From assembly GCA_008360955.1 (NCBI GenBank), contig LUCM01010538.1:299564-363563 (forward strand): a DNA stretch of 64,000 nucleotides, given 5' to 3'. Positions 48,501 to 60,229 of this stretch are shown in pieces; position 1 is the first letter of the stretch; every line of letters begins with the position of its first letter. The position numbers and the translations under genes are program-made. The DNA comes from Fasciolopsis buskii (taxonomy: Eukaryota > Platyhelminthes > Trematoda > Plagiorchiida > Fasciolidae). The notes beneath the pieces were generated by a model that ran no database searches, had not been told where the DNA came from, and saw only the letters and a list, made by a program, of their open reading frames with translations.

Positions 48501-51500
48501 AAGAAACGGTTTCCGTTGCGGAATCCACAGTTTCGCTAAATATAGTACGAATTGCCCACTTTTCGTGGTTTTTCTTCTCGATTCTTCTTGCACATATGAT
48601 ATGTTCTCAAATCAATTGATCATTCGTTTTTCTTCTCACAAGCTAAAGTATCTGAGGCTGGAATAGCGATGAAACAACAGTGAAAAACCCAAGCTGTCGA
48701 TAAACTGCTGACAAAATTTAAACTTTTATTCCTAGCTACTGAAAATGTAGGGCGTCCGTGCTAAAAAGAACACCTAGCATCACCTATCATACCAAGGTGT
48801 CTAACTACCGCCCTGCGATATTAGTGCGGCTATACTGCATCCTGCTTAATCATCAGAAAATTTGTTCATTATCATCTTGCGTCCCCGGCTATTTTGGACC
48901 TCAAAATGTCAGCCGAATCCTTCCTCATGAACCAATTCTTCAGCGCATAGAAACTTACCGTGCTAGTCAAACGCTGTAGATATATTTTTATGGTGTTTTT
49001 CCTAACATTCCGGAAATCGTGATTCGTTCGATTTCTGTCCAACTGCTCCTAAATTCCGGAGTAGTCTCAGATCAGTTCGGTTCATTTAGTAAGAGGCAGT
49101 GCAGGGCAGGTGAACAAGCGAGCTTCTTGAATGCTTCAATTACTATACACGTCAATCGACGCCTGCTACAGCGGTTGAATTAGTTTCCCGTTACTTTACA
49201 GAATGTTGTCCCAATTTTGCTCGTCAAATTGCGCTCAAATTTTTCGTTTTGTTGCCTTTTTCAGATGTTTCTTCATTTATTCAGTATACCAGGTGAGGGA
49301 GACGGAACATGTTTCATAAAGCGGTATCTTCTTAATGAGATAACGATTTAATTGGAATCACATTATGTTATGCAGTAAATTGATCTAGTGGATTTTAATG
49401 TCCTGAGAGAGCTCCGTAATTTGAGTGAAAAATCAGGTAACGTTTTATTCTGTACTACTATGGTGGCTGTGCAGGTTCTGTAAAAGGGATTTACCCGTGG
49501 ATAAATATGACAGGTACGCGACCTAGACAAAAATGAATTGAACTAATTGACCAACGTTCCCAGCAGTAATTTTGGAGGTCTTGATCGTCTTTCTTTCGGT
49601 GTTACTGTTTTTGTAAAACCAGAAAATGTATAGAGACCATAGGACTCCATAATGCGCGAAAAACTGTTTGAAGTTGCTGAAACATCCAATTGATTTTCAA
49701 ATTACTAATAATATGCACACAAATTTTCCTCTTGTAATCATCTGGTACATGAAAGAGGTGTCCAAACATGGATGGTACCACACTAAATCAACTGTGTTCT
49801 TGAGTGGTTGATTAGACTATTAGGATATTTACGACGAAAAGCACTACAAAATCACGTATTGATAAAAGAAGGAAGGACCGAGTTTGAAGATTTTCTGTTT
49901 TCGTTCAATGGTTAGCGGATGCCGTCATCCGGATGTGTGGCTTGGAGTATACCTTACCCTCAACAATAGCTCACAGGTCAGCATTATGGATGCGGTGAGA
50001 AACAAGAGTAGACTCAAGTTATGAAGATTTAATCAGTTGCGAAACATCAGGCATGTTGCTTAGTTCTTCATGTGAGCTTATCCACAATTACCAGCGAAGC
50101 CATAAAATATGATAGGTGAGTTTTACAAACATTCTCACCATTAGACTGTTTATTCTTCCGCCAAAAATTTGGCAATAGTGATACTGAGTGACTATCGTCA
50201 ATGAACGTGTTGGACGTTTCATTCTGATCTTTCCACTGCAGCTACACTTGTAGAAGAGCCAAACGCTGTTAGCAGCTATACCGTTATCAGCTTAAACTCA
50301 TCAAACTGCACTTTCGTCGGCAAACAGTCTAAACTGCAATTCCATTGAAAGACATGGTCTGTCACTTATTTCAAAGCCGCCATTCAATTTGCTATTGTAC
50401 TTCAGATCCGAAAAAACATGAACCGGCAAAAACAACATCGAGTTGAGAATAAAAATATCGAAAGCCTTTAAATGGTGTCAAACTAACTGCTATACTTGCC
50501 CTATTATTGCCATTCACGGACAAAACGTCCCGCGTTTCTCTGATTGCGCTCGACTGACTTAAGACGCTCTCTTTAGGAGGAGGAGGAGTGTAACAGACTG
50601 AAAGCCATAATCCAATCCCACCTACGAACATAGGGTAACAAGGCATGCAACCACCAAAGTTTGACTGGCGCATAGCATTATTTAGAATAACAGCGCATAT
50701 TTTAGGTTAACCAACGGTACTTTCAAGATAGAAAACAGACTTTACGCCCTCAGCCCTGCTAGTAGTTCGCGGCAACCCCCACTGTGAACAAATGACTTCA
50801 ATGCAGCTGCATACTAATAGTGTCATATTTGAGCGCTCTGAACAGCAAATTATATGCGGTAATCATACTGAAACACCTGTTGACGTGTGAATGGACGCAT
50901 ACACAAATTTTGCGAGCACTGCGAAATGTCTCCAATAATCCTGTTAGGCATTAAGCCCCTCTCATCTTTGGCTGTCATTTGTCATTCAGCAAATACCTAC
51001 TGTGACCATGTCGCGTACATCTTCATGCCAGAACTGCATGAACTTACACAGGCAGAGTTGCCGATTAAGACAGCGGTATAAGTCGGGCATTAATCACTCC
51101 TAGTCAGTATAATTTCAGTGAAACCTACTAATTCATCACCTATTTTGTTCCGGAAATCGCACCATATTTAATGGTTTCAAACTCTGCCTGAGCTTTGATC
51201 GGTATACTTAAGTGTTCCCTTCAAAAATTCTTTCCATTTATTTGTTGATCATTCACGCTGACTAAAAATAGCCCAGACTCAAACCTCTTCACTTTGCGTT
51301 TCACACACCGCATGCTTCATTTGGATTTTTCATGTTTCGCTTGAGTCGAATTATGTGGTAGGCTACTGCAATATAAGAATCATGCAATTCCACCAACAGC
51401 AAAAGAAGTATGAATGGACTAATACATGGTGAAAGATGGACAGCGTCGACATCCAAGAAGATAAAGGGAGATGTTGGGAGAAATGGTTTTACTATGAACT

Positions 51501-52200
51501 TTGCGCGTATATCTATCAAACTTTCCTCATTCTTAACCAATATGGAACAGTGGAATCACAGTGAATGTTGATGGGGAAAAAAGAATTCGTCTGAACTTTG
51601 AACGAGTGGATGCATCTGGTTGGCGGAAAGACAGATCATTATGGTGGGGATGCAAAGGATCTGTAAGAACTTCCGCGGAAAAGCTTTTGCAGGCCTTGAT
51701 GTGCAAGTCACATTTTCTATTAACAAGAGACTCAAAAGGGCTAGAAGAATCATGGCTAATGACATGGAGACCTCGATAATGTAAGCGAACATGGTTCTCG
51801 AGTAGGCCAGGGAAGCTAACTGGAGAGTAACAACGCAAGATGGGAAAGACAAGTAGATAGAAAAAAATACTAATGACAGTTTGCTTTGCGTCAGATTGCC
51901 TCAATCTGCGCATTTGGAAGGGCAGGCTTCGTATTTGTTTGAGAGAACGATCGCAAATCGGTGCACATTTTTGCAAACAAGCATTATACAGATTCGGTCA
52001 TAAGGGCGGCAACGGCCTCAATCACCGAATTTTCACCGCAGAAAGTAAAATACGAAGGTTTCAAAATATTATTAAAAACTTTAGTTGCGTTAAAGTGGAT
52101 ACCGACCAAAGAGGAAATATCTGAACATTACACTACTTTCCTGAGAAGAACGTAAAGTCTAACTGATCGGAAATTTACTTATAGAGTACGACGTCTTTCG
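45600..52200. other. no supportable gene
   Basis: Several frames of 80-150 codons occur here (for example 48152-47697 and 51976-51533 on the minus strand and 48322-48666 on the plus strand), but none shows a family motif, a signal peptide with a sensible start or a phase-matched exon partner. The surroundings suggest mostly old, unrecognisable transposon sequence. Confidence 0.4.
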
Positions 52201-52213
52201 CGTAATTAGGAAT

Positions 52214-52447
52214 TTAATTAGATGGATCAGTAAATAAATCATTGAGGTAAGTTGTGAATAAATAGGGCGGAAGAACAGCTCCCTGAATAACAGGGAAAAT
52301 GTCGAGTAGAAACAAGATAACTAATGACCAAGTGTATTTTGCTGAGATCTTCTGGACAGCCAGAACAAAGCAACAATAGGACATCCAAATGACCCCGGCT
52401 GATGAGTAATTGGGAATGGAAAATCGAGTCGAAGCCAAAGTATGCAT
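52214..52447 (-). mobile_element. possible CR1/Jockey-type reverse transcriptase fragment
   Basis: The end of the frame reads IQGAVLPPYLFTTYLNDLF. This resembles the G(V)PQGSVLGPLLF..Y.NDL block of CR1/Jockey reverse transcriptases, which differs from the RQGCP.SPFLFN block of the RTE-like fragments. Only this block is convincing; the upstream part (to about 52560) has no clear motif. If real, it is a third retroelement type in the right half. Confidence 0.4.
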
Positions 52448-52899
52448 ACTGGAGGACAGGCTGAAGCAGCTTGCAGAAACTGTTTACACTCAAACAAAAT
52501 GCCACAGTGAGGCTGCTTAATGCAGACTGCATTTTTCCAGCCTTTATGCAAACTGAAATGGGTCACTGAGAATAATGAGAAAGGACCACAAAGGACTTAT
52601 GACGGGAAGTTTCGTTAGTTTCAGCGCAGCACGGAGGAAACATCCTTGGATAACATGTTAAACGTTGAGTATTTTGGAACGAGAAAATGTTGAACAGCTC
52701 CAAAGACATGCAGCAGAAACGACAACCAAGGATTTCTTGACGAAAGCAGCCATTATAATCAAGAGAGAATTCGCTTCTAAGATAAGAAGATCGGAATACA
52801 GGCAGAAAAAGCAACTGCAAATGCAGTCTTGGAAAACCGAAGTGATTTTAAAATGTCTTTCGGACTAAAAGATCGACCTTTAGGATAAAAAGTACAGTA

Positions 52900-55300
52900 T
52901 AGGATGGAAGGGTTTCTTAGGGCGGCAGGTGAATGCAGCATTCAGAACGCCGACGTCTCCACTCCGAATCGGGAACCAAACGGTTTACCATTACAGGAGC
53001 CTGATTTCGTGCCAGAGTGCTGACTCCCTAAAACTGATTGGGAAAGCAAGTTCAGGCAATTTATCACATGTGTGATCAAAACGGATTGATGTCTCGCAGC
53101 AAACCCACTAAGAAGTTCACAAGCGGTTTCTGTTGGTCGTCTGAAGGAGTTTCAGTAAAAGAGGCTAACTGCCGTTGCTACGGAATACGATTTTTCTGGG
53201 ACAACACTGGTCAGAAATCCATTCGGTGACTTTGCAAGTGTGATCATCTTACAGAAGCAACATTCGATAGAAGACCAAAAAGATTTTATAGCCAGGGGTC
53301 TGTGGGGTAAAAATTTGCCACAAGAGAAATGTCTCTTTTTATTCTTAGTCTATTTCGTTTTGACCAATGAACTGTATGCATATTGGGAATAAATTGTAAG
53401 TCCCAATGAGATGAAATAGAAAGAAATAGAAGTGTGCATTCACAAATGAAAGCGTTCGAAATAATTGGTTGTTATTCTATCTGATATTTTACTACTGCCG
53501 ATGGAGGTGTTACGGGATCAGCTAAGCTGAAAGTGAGTGTGGGATAAGCTGGGCCTGGTTAAAGTGGCCAAAAGCAAAGCATACGGTTAGACAATAAAGG
53601 TAAAGTAACAGGTATAATGGTATCATAAAGCAGAGTGATAGTGCGCAGAGCAGAACAGGGCAAATTATTCATTAATAATTATTGTGCCAAGATATACGCT
53701 GAATGTGAAATATATTTATCCAAGGCATATTAAGTACGGCTGCTGGAAAAAGCAAATACAATTCTAGATTTCCCGCACAACTGACTATTGACGCAAGCTG
53801 AATACCCCCTGACTAAAGCGTTGAACGTTGCCAAGGAGAACCAGGTTATCGTCAATATATTAATTGAGTCAGGATGGCGGATTGCTAACCACAAGTTTAG
53901 TTGACTGAATTAAAAGGATTCGAAATATCAGCGAAGTATGGCAGTTACTTCCAATGGTCCTAACCAAACGAAGGGGCCGGAAGTAGCAGCTTGTCTAAAC
54001 ACTAGAGCTAGGCAAAATATGTTCAATCGTGGAGCCACGATTGGGCTCGTTTTCAAATAAGCATTGTAAATCCCATAAACTAGAATACCCAGCCGAGATA
54101 ACTAACTAAGTTCAACACCAAACATCCTTCATTATCTTCGGTGTAGTCAAATTCTCCAAGACTTCACGACACCAGAATCCAAAACAATCATAGGCAGCCC
54201 GCTCAATGAATGCATAAAGCACTTGAGTGAAACTAACTAGTCACGCTGCATGACACACCAAAGATTACACCGAAATGTGACCGGCTGTAGTTCATACATA
54301 AAGTATTCAGATTAAACCCATCAGACCACCAAAAGAACGGCATATTTTCCCATTGGCGAACGATGCCAAGGCCACAAGAAATCCGCTAGTTTCCGTCTTG
54401 CTCCATATGGCCCCAACTAAAGCCCTTCTCTGACGGTCTCCAAGGAGCAGGCCCCTGTAGCGGAACATGGATTTGTTCCTCCGAGTCGCTTGTTTAACCG
54501 AACGTTGACCGCCCAGTGTGGTCGTCACTTGTGCGTTGCTCACGCACGCCCCGCTCGCACGCTCCTGTCAAAATATACTTAACCTGCTACCGCTTCCGAC
54601 TGTCTTTTCCGTGAACCGGTTAAATGTCAGGATTGTCAGTATTGCAATCGTACAGGGTCGAGTAAGGGTGACGCACAAGTGATCACAACGGTTAAGACAA
54701 GCAAGCGGAATACAAGATCTGCGTTAAAACAATCGGTCTTACAGTCGTGTGAGCTATCGCCAAAGTAGGCAAAATGGAAATGCTGACTACGTCTATCCGG
54801 CTATGGCATCAGTATATTTTGAATAGACAGTGGTCGTGCGCACAGCTGGTTCCGGTGGAATCCGGAACTCAGCGGAGGAGCAGTAGACAGGTCTGGTTGT
54901 TAGCTGATGATTGTGGTATGAGCGTCTAGACAAAAAACAAGGGCCGCGATTATAATCCTAGAGGTGCGAATGTCGAATTAGAATACGGTTTGGCTGTATA
55001 GTCTACAGGGCTGGAGATTTTAGAAGTTCTGCTTTCGGCTACAAAATCGGGGAAACTGCTCGAGGCCTTAATCATGTAAGGGTTGCTACGCATCAATAAT
55101 TTAGTGTTGTAGAAGGCTGTGGTTGGGGAGAGTAAGGCCCCACTAAAGGGTACAAATTATGGCATTGTTACGATTAGACGAGCCAGTAAGACCTAGATTC
55201 ACGGTATTTGATTATTCCCTATGAGTCTATAAAACAGTCAAGAAAAGCCCTCCAAAACACGTCTTTGTGTCGGAATTTACTAAATCATTATAGTACAAAC
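52900..55300. other. no supportable gene
   Basis: No frame with recognisable domains and no convincing exon chain. Some of it may be 5' sequence of the BEL/Pao element that lies downstream, but nothing identifies it. Confidence 0.35.
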
Positions 55301-55319
55301 GACATACTTTTTCTTTTAT

Positions 55320-55480
55320 TTTTTACTTCCTTTATTAATGAAACAACAATGTGCCTCTATTTTCAGGAATAGGGCAGCGGCCAGCAGAGGGCTGCCAGGC
55401 GGGGAAGTTGACCGGCGGGGGGGGGGTTCGAACCCGCGAACTTCACGTCCAAACGCCAGAACCTCATCCGTTTGGCTTTA
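55320..55480 (-). mobile_element. tRNA-derived SINE, copy 3
   Basis: On the minus strand the A-box half reads AGCCAAACGG near 55477-55468. A B-box (GGTTCGAAC) overlaps a ten-G run on the plus strand at 55417-55426. The body and the tail (CCTGAAAATAGAGGCACATT on the minus strand) match the copy at 32.2 kb. Confidence 0.7.
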
Positions 55481-58179
55481 TCCTGCACTTGTTTTCATGT
55501 AATTGAAAGTTTACTTGTTTGCATTCACCGGACAACTTTGACACTCACCATTTGGGATCCGGATGAACCAGGTGCGTATTTCTGCACAGTGACACTGGCT
55601 CTCGTTTTGAATTCTATTGACCACATATTTGAGGCATGTTTATGTCTGCATATCAAGAATAATAATAACGGTCGGTATATTTCTCGAGTATAAAATAGCA
55701 TGTTTAGTGGCATGATCGAATTTTTACCCGCATGGACCAATTGGTTAAGAATAGGCATAACAAGACATATACTTAATCTGCGGTGCTAAAGCTACAGCGG
55801 AGGCAATCCTTAGAGAATAGGACGGCAAAAGGTTATGGATCAAGGTGATGTTTGGAGACTCGCATCTAACTTAACCATTTGTAAATACCACAAGCACTGC
55901 CTCCTTAAGTGCATCATTATCGGTCTGTTACACATCAAGAAAACGTAGAGTTGGACGGATGGAGCAAAAGTAGAAAATGAGCCGGAATAATGAGATACGT
56001 TCCAAGTGATATAAATAGTAATGAAAATTGAAAGATCCCGAGGGTATTGTCAAAGTGATGAAGATAATTATATTCATGGTTGACCGCGAAATCGGAGTAT
56101 GACTGGAGAGACCTAAAACGGCATATTAAGTGAAAACGCAGACAATCTTTGTGCATACAAGGAATTTGGGCGAAAACCGGTTGCGTCAAATTCCGGGGAT
56201 GCAGAATATATGGAATCGATGATCTCTGTTGGAGGATATATGGGATGCAACAGTGTAAGGGTAACTGTCATGTCAGGAACGACAATGTAGCCCAAATTTA
56301 TTAAGGATAAACAATCAGCGTGATGTTTTTTATGCCTCTTAAGTGTCGAATGTTGTCCGTATGGCATCAGCATTGAAAAGTATCAGTGACTCCTCATAAC
56401 ATCCGTAAATTTTGGGGATACGGAGGTGGCCAATAGTAATGCGTGCGCTTAGGTTACCTTGAGACCCACCACCGTTCTTGGTGGTAAGTTGGGCCTCTTA
56501 TTCAACAAGCTTTCCGCAAACAGAGCCAATCGAGGAGTAACGAACTGGGTGCTCTTAAACGAGTGCAGAGCGGTCTGGATGCCAAGTTGAATTGGCAGTG
56601 TGTTCGTGAAGCGTGAAATGTTGATTTCATGAGAATAGACACAACCTTGGCCTATGCGGAAAACGGGACCGACAGTCGCGTTGGACCTAGGTCATCGTGA
56701 TACTTGCCTTTCACCGGGCTTTCGTCAAGTATCTGGCGGAATGAGTGAAAAGTAGTCTGGTCCGAGTGTCGGCTTGGAGTCATGTTGACTAATAAGACGG
56801 AAGCAGCGATGTAGGCCAGTACAAGAACAACGCTATCTTGGACTGCCCATATGAATGAAAACTGCTGCGCAGCTTCAGTATTAGTGCCTTTTATAAAGGC
56901 TTCATGAAGATCACTAATAATAGGGCTTAGACCTAGCCACCACAAAGCAGTAAAGGCAAAGTAAGGTATCAAGGTCTATGATGGTAAATGAACAATTGTG
57001 GCGGAGAGATTGTCGCCGATACCTTACGTCTACCAGTGGGGATTTAGGCAGTGATTCTGTTGGTAAGTATAATATGTTACCTACTTGAAGCTGAGGGACT
57101 AATGTAGTAGAGTGACCGGGGTCAGTCAGCGTTCAAGATGGCATCCATATGGTTGTGCTTATGACCCAGCTGTTTGTATCAACGAGAGGCAACTTATTAG
57201 ATGAAGTTCTTGGGCCACATGAAGGTTGATAGTTATCATGATCAGCCTGCGCAGTGCCGCTGAGCTAATGTAAAAAATAAGAGAAAATAGAACTAGAGGA
57301 ATTCTGAGGCTAAATGGACTGAAGCACTGAGAACGTCATAAGGTGGATTCTATGTTCATCTCTTATTATGTTGATTTTTTATGAAACCACACAGCGGATG
57401 GCAAAATAACCAAGATCCACAGCTTTCGACAGCTACAATAAAATTCCAGTGTTACTCGGATGGTTATGCGGAGACGGTCTGGGGCCAATGGCGGACATTA
57501 ATGAAAATAGACGGAGTAAACAAGATTATTTGGAATTCCCAGTACCAAGGAATCCCAATTCACTAAGACTGCCGGGGAAAGGTCACGGTTGAAAGCAGTC
57601 CTTGGGCAGGTAGATGGAGATTCGAGTAAACAGAACAGGTCACAGGCTGCTAAGGATCCGAAGTTCCCTGAAGATGTCAGCCTGTTCTCACCTACCACGT
57701 CAGTGTTCAGACGGCATCTAGGCCCTAAGATGACGTTTTCTAAGAGGAGCACTATAGACCATCATAGGCCTCTCTCTTTCTCCCCAGCCCGTCATGATTT
57801 TATGTGCAGTTATCAGGCCCATAACTGCAACAGAGTGGGTTGCTTACCTCGTTTTCAACTGTTACCATGGACGACTTACAACTGGAATAAGCAAAGTGCT
57901 AACACAATGGGAATTGGGTGAACGTATATGCGGAGTGCAGAATGCGTGTTGATGTCGGCAGGTGCTGGTCATATCCTTAAACAGCAAGAACAGTTGCTGT
58001 GGAGGGGTTAGGTAAAACAGGATGCCAAGAAAGGTACGGATATGCAGTTTCACAGCGGAAACCAACTAAATAGACCAAACCGTAAGTGATAGAGATGGGG
58101 TTATTCGAAATAACTGGCTGGAGTAAAACAATAATGAAAGTGGAAAGGACTCAAAGGTAACATCAAGGATTCTTTTTAG

Positions 58180-60200
58180 ATTGGAGGGCTGCAAACACCC
58201 TCAGAGTTGGTCCTTTGGGTGTGGCACCGGACGCACAGCAAGGCAAAATTTGCGAACCAATTGTGTTTTGAATTTAGGATTAGATTATGCTTATTCACTG
58301 CCCAAACTCTCATACAAAGATCTAATTGATTATTTTGAAGTAGCACAGCACAAAATTCTCAAAATGTATCAAGTGCAACATGGCCAGGAAGTAATCCGGC
58401 AAGTCTAGTGATATGTTGGGTCCTGTTGATTCGCTTAAGCCATTAAGTCTCCTAGCATTGCAAGTTTTATGCACTTCGTAAACCGGAAGAAGAGCGGCAA
58501 GTAGCCACAACTAAAGGACAGACCGAGAGAGTAGAGAAACTCAGAATGCAAGAAGCAAAGCAAATTCCCGTTCAAAATCAGCCTGAGGGGAAAGGTCAAA
58601 GTGAAAACGAGTCGGGCAATAGTCAAGCACTCCTTTTCACTAGCTCGATCACCGTCCGTCCCATCCAGAGTGGAGTTGTCGTAGTTTTACGTGTGCCGCA
58701 GGAAGTACTGCAAGATCTCAAAGTATTCCAAGATTTTCCTTTGGATTCATTAAATTGGGCTCGTAGTAGAGGATGCCGTAAATTACACAATATTTTGAAG
58801 AGACCGAGGTAGGCTATAGATGGATGCTCTAATCCATGAGCTAACCATGGCTGTAATAAGAATATTCTGAGATGCTTGTCTGGAAAACCCATAACATCCA
58901 ATCTAAATCCGATTCGTGGAGTGATGTCTGACGCACAACGCATCAAACTAGACATTTATGCCGCGTACGGTCTGATGAAAAAGACGCAGAGATGTGCCAA
59001 ACATTCAGGTCATCATGGCTGCAGGCCCTACTTGGAAGTAATGTACAAGCTGGAAGGTATTTACCTCCACCTGTCACCTCAATTACGGAGCAGCTGCACA
59101 GAACAAAAGGAGGTCGTAATTTGGGGGTACAACGGGGCCAAAGTTGAAAATGTAACTGATGACATGGACCAACCGACAGCTGCTGAATAACCGATTCGGT
59201 CCCCGCGCCCAGCAAAGCAATATGCTAACGAAGCCATCTATAAGCCAACGGCAGTATGTGGCGAGAGATCATGGCCTTATATAAAGTCCGAAAAGCGAAA
59301 CGGCATTTCACGTTACGAAGTTACTCCGCCGATTGTGAGGTATGCGAAACCGATGCCAACTACCAGACTGCCCGAAATTCCTAACGGCTCCCATAGAACA
59401 GGGCTGGAGCATGCCAAAAACGTCCGAAGGGTCGCCTAAATTGCCTGAAAAAGTTGCACCATGCTAAACTTCTCAGATAAATCACGCCGTGTTGGAGTGA
59501 GCTGCATATGTAGGCACCGCAACCCCCTCAACCAATCGGAGTTACAGCCGGCCCCGGTGTGGTTTGCTGAAAGTCTCAGACCACCAAAGAAACGGTTTGT
59601 CTTGGTGCAGCCGCCCTGAGATTAGTCACCCCACTGGTTTGGTAAGTTTGCTTGTCTTGTCGACAGCGTTTCGGGTACGACCTAGATCAGTGAACCAGTC
59701 GCGCAAGAACATCAACTCAAAAAGATTTTGGTATTTTAGCGGCTAACTGGGCGAGTAGGACTCAGGTCGTAGATGTCTGTGGAGCATGTTTTGCATCCGC
59801 GTTCAGAAGACAACCAACGGACTAAGACAACACTGGCGCATAGACTGAGTGAGTTGCCGATGCGAGGCCCAAAATAAGTAGATGCAATTATGTCCATATG
59901 CAGCGTGACAGTGGCTAACCAATAAAGTGAATTGGTGGATCTGCTACTCGGTGGCGATGTGCTGGATCATGGAGCAGAAGATCGCTGGTCTCCAGGAGCC
60001 GTAGGCGCTGCGCAAGTTACTACGGTAGGCGCCATATTGTCCTTCGGGTGAAACGTGCCTGGTCGACTTCATCATTGCGAAAGATATAGAGAAGAATTAC
60101 CCGATTATATCCGTGGACTAGGAAATGATCACTCCAAAGCACAGAGAGATGTTATGGCATTGAAGGCAGGGCGAAAATGAGACAAGAAGTCCCCGGGTCG
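58180..60200 (+). mobile_element. possible 5' part of the BEL/Pao element (gag/protease region)
   Basis: This lies directly upstream of recognisable reverse transcriptase on the same strand. It contains open segments at 58181-58408, 58546-58812 and 58876-59190, each free of stops for 70-100 codons. I see no definite zinc knuckle or protease triad, so assignment to gag and protease rests on position only. Confidence 0.3.
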
Positions 60201-60229
60201 TCCTGAGGCGCCGCTCTCATGTTGTTACA

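Noticed and set aside
48758..48979. SNYRPAIL, similar to the NYRPISL block of LINE reverse transcriptases
   Set aside because: No supporting downstream motifs could be followed in any frame.
51533..51976. 147-codon minus-strand frame, possible LINE tail
   Set aside because: It follows the possible CR1/Jockey fragment, but no conserved C-terminal motif is visible.
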